From: Bradyrhizobium sp.
GTDB taxonomy: Bacteria > Pseudomonadota > Alphaproteobacteria > Rhizobiales > Xanthobacteraceae
Assembly (NCBI GenBank): GCA_028290305.1
Contig: JAQGKC010000083.1
Coordinates: forward strand, 1 to 64,000
Reading direction: 5' to 3'
DNA length: 64,000 bases
Shown here: positions 61,617 to 64,000 of the stretch, piece after piece
Numbering within the stretch: the first letter of the stretch is position 1
How the letters are laid out: every line of letters begins with the position of its first letter
Made by a program: the position numbers and the translations under genes
The notes under the pieces: generated by a model
Databases searched by the model: none
Told to the model about the DNA's origin: nothing
Seen by the model: the letters and a program-made list of their open reading frames with translations, nothing else

Positions 61617-63607
61617 TCCCGAGCGAAGGTTGCCGTGTCAGCGAGAGGTACGGTTATCGGTTCCAACCTGACGCGAGTTTCGCCATACGCCGCCATCTGG
61701 CCGAAGTTGCTCATGATGTCCTCGGTCACTACATTGGCGCCGCCGCCGCGTTTCATCCAGGTGCCCACCGGCATGATCACCATTCCAGCCCCCACGCGGG
61801 AATCGACGATGACCTCGACATCGAGATGCCCAACGGGGGATGTCATCCGCGCTGTTGCTCCGTTTGCGACGCCAGCCTCTTTCGCCGCTTCGACGCCAAT
61901 CCTCACGGACGCGACCTTGGGATGATCGGTCTCCAGCATCTGCGACAATAGCCATTTCTTGCTGAAGTTCGTGACGAAGGTGAGCGGAAAATCCGGATGA
62001 GAACGCCGCTCGATATCGATCTGCTCGATGAACTCGAATTTTCCCGAACGCGTGGCGAACACCCGATCCGCGAACGGTACAAGAGGTGCCGTTGGACAAC
62101 GTATCGGCTGCTCCATGATCTGATCGACGCTTACGCCGTGGCTTTCGAGCGGCGCGAGGATGTGTTTCAGCCAATCCCGAGGGGTGCCCGCCATGTCCGG
62201 GCCAAATCCCAGCCTGTCCGCCAGCTGCTGAAATATCCACATGTCGGACCGGGCTTCGCCACGCGGAGCGACCGCCGGATTTACACCGCCGATAATGTTG
62301 TGCCCCCACGAGACGAGCGCATCTTCCTCCTCGAGAAACATGGTCGTTGGAAGAAACACATGGGCGTAGTCAGCCGTGTCGGTCAGGAAGCTGTCGACCA
62401 CGACCACGAAATCCAGCGCAGAGAAAGCCTTCGCGACCAGATTGGAATTTGGCGACTGGTTTACGGGGTTTCCTCCGTTCACAAACATCATCCGTACCGG
62501 CGGATCCCGAGCCTCCAACAATCCTCTCCCGAGGAGAGGCTCGGGAATTTCGCGATGGAAATGCACGCTGTCTCCGGCTTCCACGGATTTGTCGAAGTGA
62601 CGCTGCGTATTGAAACCATGCGTGACGCCGCCGCCGGCGATGCCGATCTGACCGCATAGGGCAGCCAGCGCATCAACGCATCGGAATATCTCAGCGCTAT
62701 TCCTGTATTTGTTGAGGCCCCAACCCAAAAGAATGGACGCAGGTTTCGTCGTCGCATAATCGCGCGCGCAAACCTGCAGTTCCTGCAAGGACAGCCCGCA
62801 TTCTTGGCTCAGTTCGTCGAGCGAATACGCGGACAGCAGGGTTTTGAATTGCTCATATCCGCTGGTATGGTCGCGAACGAACGCAGCGTCTTCCAGGCCC
62901 TCCGCCACGATGATCTTCGCCAGGGCCATGGCGAACGCAGCATCCGTCGCAACGCGCGGCTGAACATGCGAGTCGCAAATTGTCGCGGACTCGCTTTTGA
63001 CCGGATCGATCAGGACAACCCGCCCTTCATTCTCACGGACTTCCTTGAGCAGAGGGACGATGTGAAGGTTCGTCGCGAGCGGATTACGTCCCCACAGCAA
63101 GACTAATTTGCTGTTGAGCATATCGGACGGATCGTGGCCCAGACGCTCGCCGAAATCGAGCTTCTGGCCCGCCCTGGCCGCTCCGCTGCACAGCGAGCCG
63201 CTTGCGGTCGTAACGCCCCCGAGAAGATTCCAAAATCGGTGCCCAAGCTTCTTCGTCGCGCCCCATGATCCGGTGCGCTGATAGTGCATGATCGAAAGCG
63301 GGGTCGATTCCGCGACGAAACCCTTGATCTTTTCCGCAATCAGATCGAGCGCTTCATCCCAGCTAATCCTCTTCCAGGTGCTTTCGATGCTATCGCCCTC
63401 CCGTCTCAGCGGATGGAGCTGTCGCTCGTCGCTGTAGAGCGTTCGGGGAAATCGGTAGGTCTTCGCGCAGAGATATCCGCGCGTGAACTCATGATTCGAG
63501 TGGCCCTCCAGCTTGACGACCTTGCCGTCCGCCACGTGGGCAATGATGCCGCATCCGTCGGGGCAGTCGAGTGTGCATGAGGTGTAGACCTTCTTAACTT
63601 CGGACAT
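61553..63607 (-). CDS. Molybdopterin oxidoreductase (DMSO reductase family)
   Basis: Bis-MGD enzyme of 684 aa from ATG 63607 (GGAG nine bases upstream). The N-terminal [4Fe-4S] site is C-x3-C-x3-C then a cysteine in GYLCAK. Family segments follow: SWDEALDLIAEKIKGF, LLWGRNPLATNLH, LGWGLNKY and FVNGGNPVNQSPN. A candidate molybdenum-ligand cysteine is in GSLCSGAARAG. There is no Tat signal and no electron-transfer or membrane subunit beside it, so it is likely a cytoplasmic oxidoreductase or hydratase-like enzyme. Convergent with, and overlapping, the GntR gene. Confidence 0.84.
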   Translation of the reverse strand: MSEVKKVYTSCTLDCPDGCGIIAHVADGKVVKLEGHSNHEFTRGYLCAKTYRFPRTLYSDERQLHPLRREGDSIESTWKRISWDEALDLIAEKIKGFVAESTPLSIMHYQRTGSWGATKKLGHRFWNLLGGVTTASGSLCSGAARAGQKLDFGERLGHDPSDMLNSKLVLLWGRNPLATNLHIVPLLKEVRENEGRVVLIDPVKSESATICDSHVQPRVATDAAFAMALAKIIVAEGLEDAAFVRDHTSGYEQFKTLLSAYSLDELSQECGLSLQELQVCARDYATTKPASILLGWGLNKYRNSAEIFRCVDALAALCGQIGIAGGGVTHGFNTQRHFDKSVEAGDSVHFHREIPEPLLGRGLLEARDPPVRMMFVNGGNPVNQSPNSNLVAKAFSALDFVVVVDSFLTDTADYAHVFLPTTMFLEEEDALVSWGHNIIGGVNPAVAPRGEARSDMWIFQQLADRLGFGPDMAGTPRDWLKHILAPLESHGVSVDQIMEQPIRCPTAPLVPFADRVFATRSGKFEFIEQIDIERRSHPDFPLTFVTNFSKKWLLSQMLETDHPKVASVRIGVEAAKEAGVANGATARMTSPVGHLDVEVIVDSRVGAGMVIMPVGTWMKRGGGANVVTEDIMSNFGQMAAYGETRVRLEPITVPLADTATFARDQRLPVVSSNDAITNFSASTI

Positions 63608-63674
63608 TGCGGTCGTCTCCAAGCGCATCGGGCCATCGGTGAAACGGATCCAATGGACCAACTTACCCTCTGAT

Positions 63675-63716
63675 ATTGTATCCAATTTTGATTGTCTTGC
63701 ATTCAAAATATGCAAG
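63675..63716. promoter_or_regulatory. Two palindromes between molybdopterin enzyme and MFS genes
   Basis: ATTG-TATC-CAAT (63675-63686) resembles the ATTGTATACAAT type of site bound by FCD GntR regulators. CTTGCAT-N7-ATGCAAG (63696-63716) is an exact 7-base inverted repeat. Both lie 70-110 bases upstream of the molybdopterin gene start and about 190 bases before the MFS gene. Confidence 0.45.
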
Positions 63717-63901
63717 CCTGTCGCCAAAGTGGGCATCGCCAACGGCAAGAATAATTGGAATATCCGCTCATCTTCGTCCCGCTTCCGCCGCCAAGTGATT
63801 GAAGTAAAAGAGTAAAGTCGTAGCGATTACGCAGCACCGCTTCGATGGCACGCTTCTTGCGGTTTCCAGATCTCACCGCCCGACGATCGAGAGGAATTTG
63901 G

Positions 63902-64000
63902 ATGACCGCTTCTTCGCAACCTTCCCCTGCTTCGCAGCCCGTTCGTGCCGCTGCAGCGTCCTTTATCGGGACCATGATCGAGTGGTACGACTTCTTCGTC
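63902..64000 (+). CDS. MFS transporter, metabolite:proton symporter type (partial)
   Basis: Only the first 33 codons are in the window. After a polar Ser/Pro/Ala-rich start, the protein reads SFIGTMIEWYDFFV, the first-helix signature of the MHS (KgtP/ShiA-like) group of major facilitator symporters for organic acids. AGAGG lies about eight bases before the ATG. The 3' part is cut by the window edge. Confidence 0.82.
   Translation, partial: MTASSQPSPASQPVRAAAASFIGTMIEWYDFFV

Noticed and set aside
1..64000. CRISPR arrays, insertion sequences, tRNA or rRNA genes
   Set aside because: I read for regular spaced repeats, transposase motifs with terminal inverted repeats and cloverleaf sequences and saw none. 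The only tandem array is the 11-bp repeat at 20605.

Overview
The window is about 64 kb of GC-rich DNA from an alphaproteobacterium, most likely of the Bradyrhizobium/Rhodopseudomonas group. The reasons are the protein families present, the abundance of Tat-type signals, the many solute importers paired with aromatic-degradation enzymes, and an imperfect palindrome at 34848-34921 that resembles an element scattered through Bradyrhizobium genomes. I see no rRNA, tRNA, CRISPR array, phage or transposase. Nearly everything is catabolism, transport for catabolism, and local regulators.

Layout. 0-5.9 kb: an exported molybdenum hydroxylase pair (iorA/iorB-like), a small secreted protein, and, convergent to them, a PQQ alcohol dehydrogenase operon led by an exported Rieske protein. 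6.2-10 kb: an OmpA-like protein with a Cys-rich periplasmic protein, then a GH16/GH1 glucan-degrading pair. 10-13.3 kb: a GntR regulator divergent from UbiD and UbiX (prFMN decarboxylase system). 13.3-18.7 kb: one minus-strand operon with a taurine/sulfonate-type ABC importer, a flavoprotein hydroxylase, a DUF2848 protein and its GntR regulator.

18.9-40.7 kb is the most unusual part. It holds a UbiD-TctCBA-thiamine enzyme operon; a flavin reductase/HpaB hydroxylase/cupin operon; a LivKHMGF importer; and a second HpaB with an amidohydrolase very like enamidase and a frameshifted DUF1185 gene. Divergent from that last group is a fumarate-reductase-like flavoprotein with a one-domain [2Fe-2S] partner. 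Two paralogous MarR regulators lie among them. The four minus-strand transcription units share a 17-bp palindrome (AGCTWTKNTACAAAGCT). In two of them it lies in the spacer of a good -35/-10 promoter, so I infer one MarR regulon. The enzyme set (decarboxylase, two-component hydroxylase, cyclic-amide hydrolase) fits breakdown of an N-heteroaromatic carboxylate of the pyrrole or pyridine type.

41-54 kb: a ring-hydroxylating dioxygenase alpha/beta pair with a dihydrodiol-type dehydrogenase, two small unknown proteins, a solute-binding protein and an IclR regulator; then a second complete Liv-type importer with an ACMSD-like amidohydrolase and an intact DUF1185 protein, and a LysR regulator. 54-64 kb: an exported alpha/beta hydrolase, a RidA-like protein, hydantoinase/oxoprolinase subunits HyuA/HyuB with a GntR regulator, a molybdopterin oxidoreductase, and the start of an MFS transporter cut by the window edge.

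Start sites were chosen from Shine-Dalgarno sequences, overlaps and signal peptides read by eye; functions come from motif recognition and remembered family resemblance, not from database searches.
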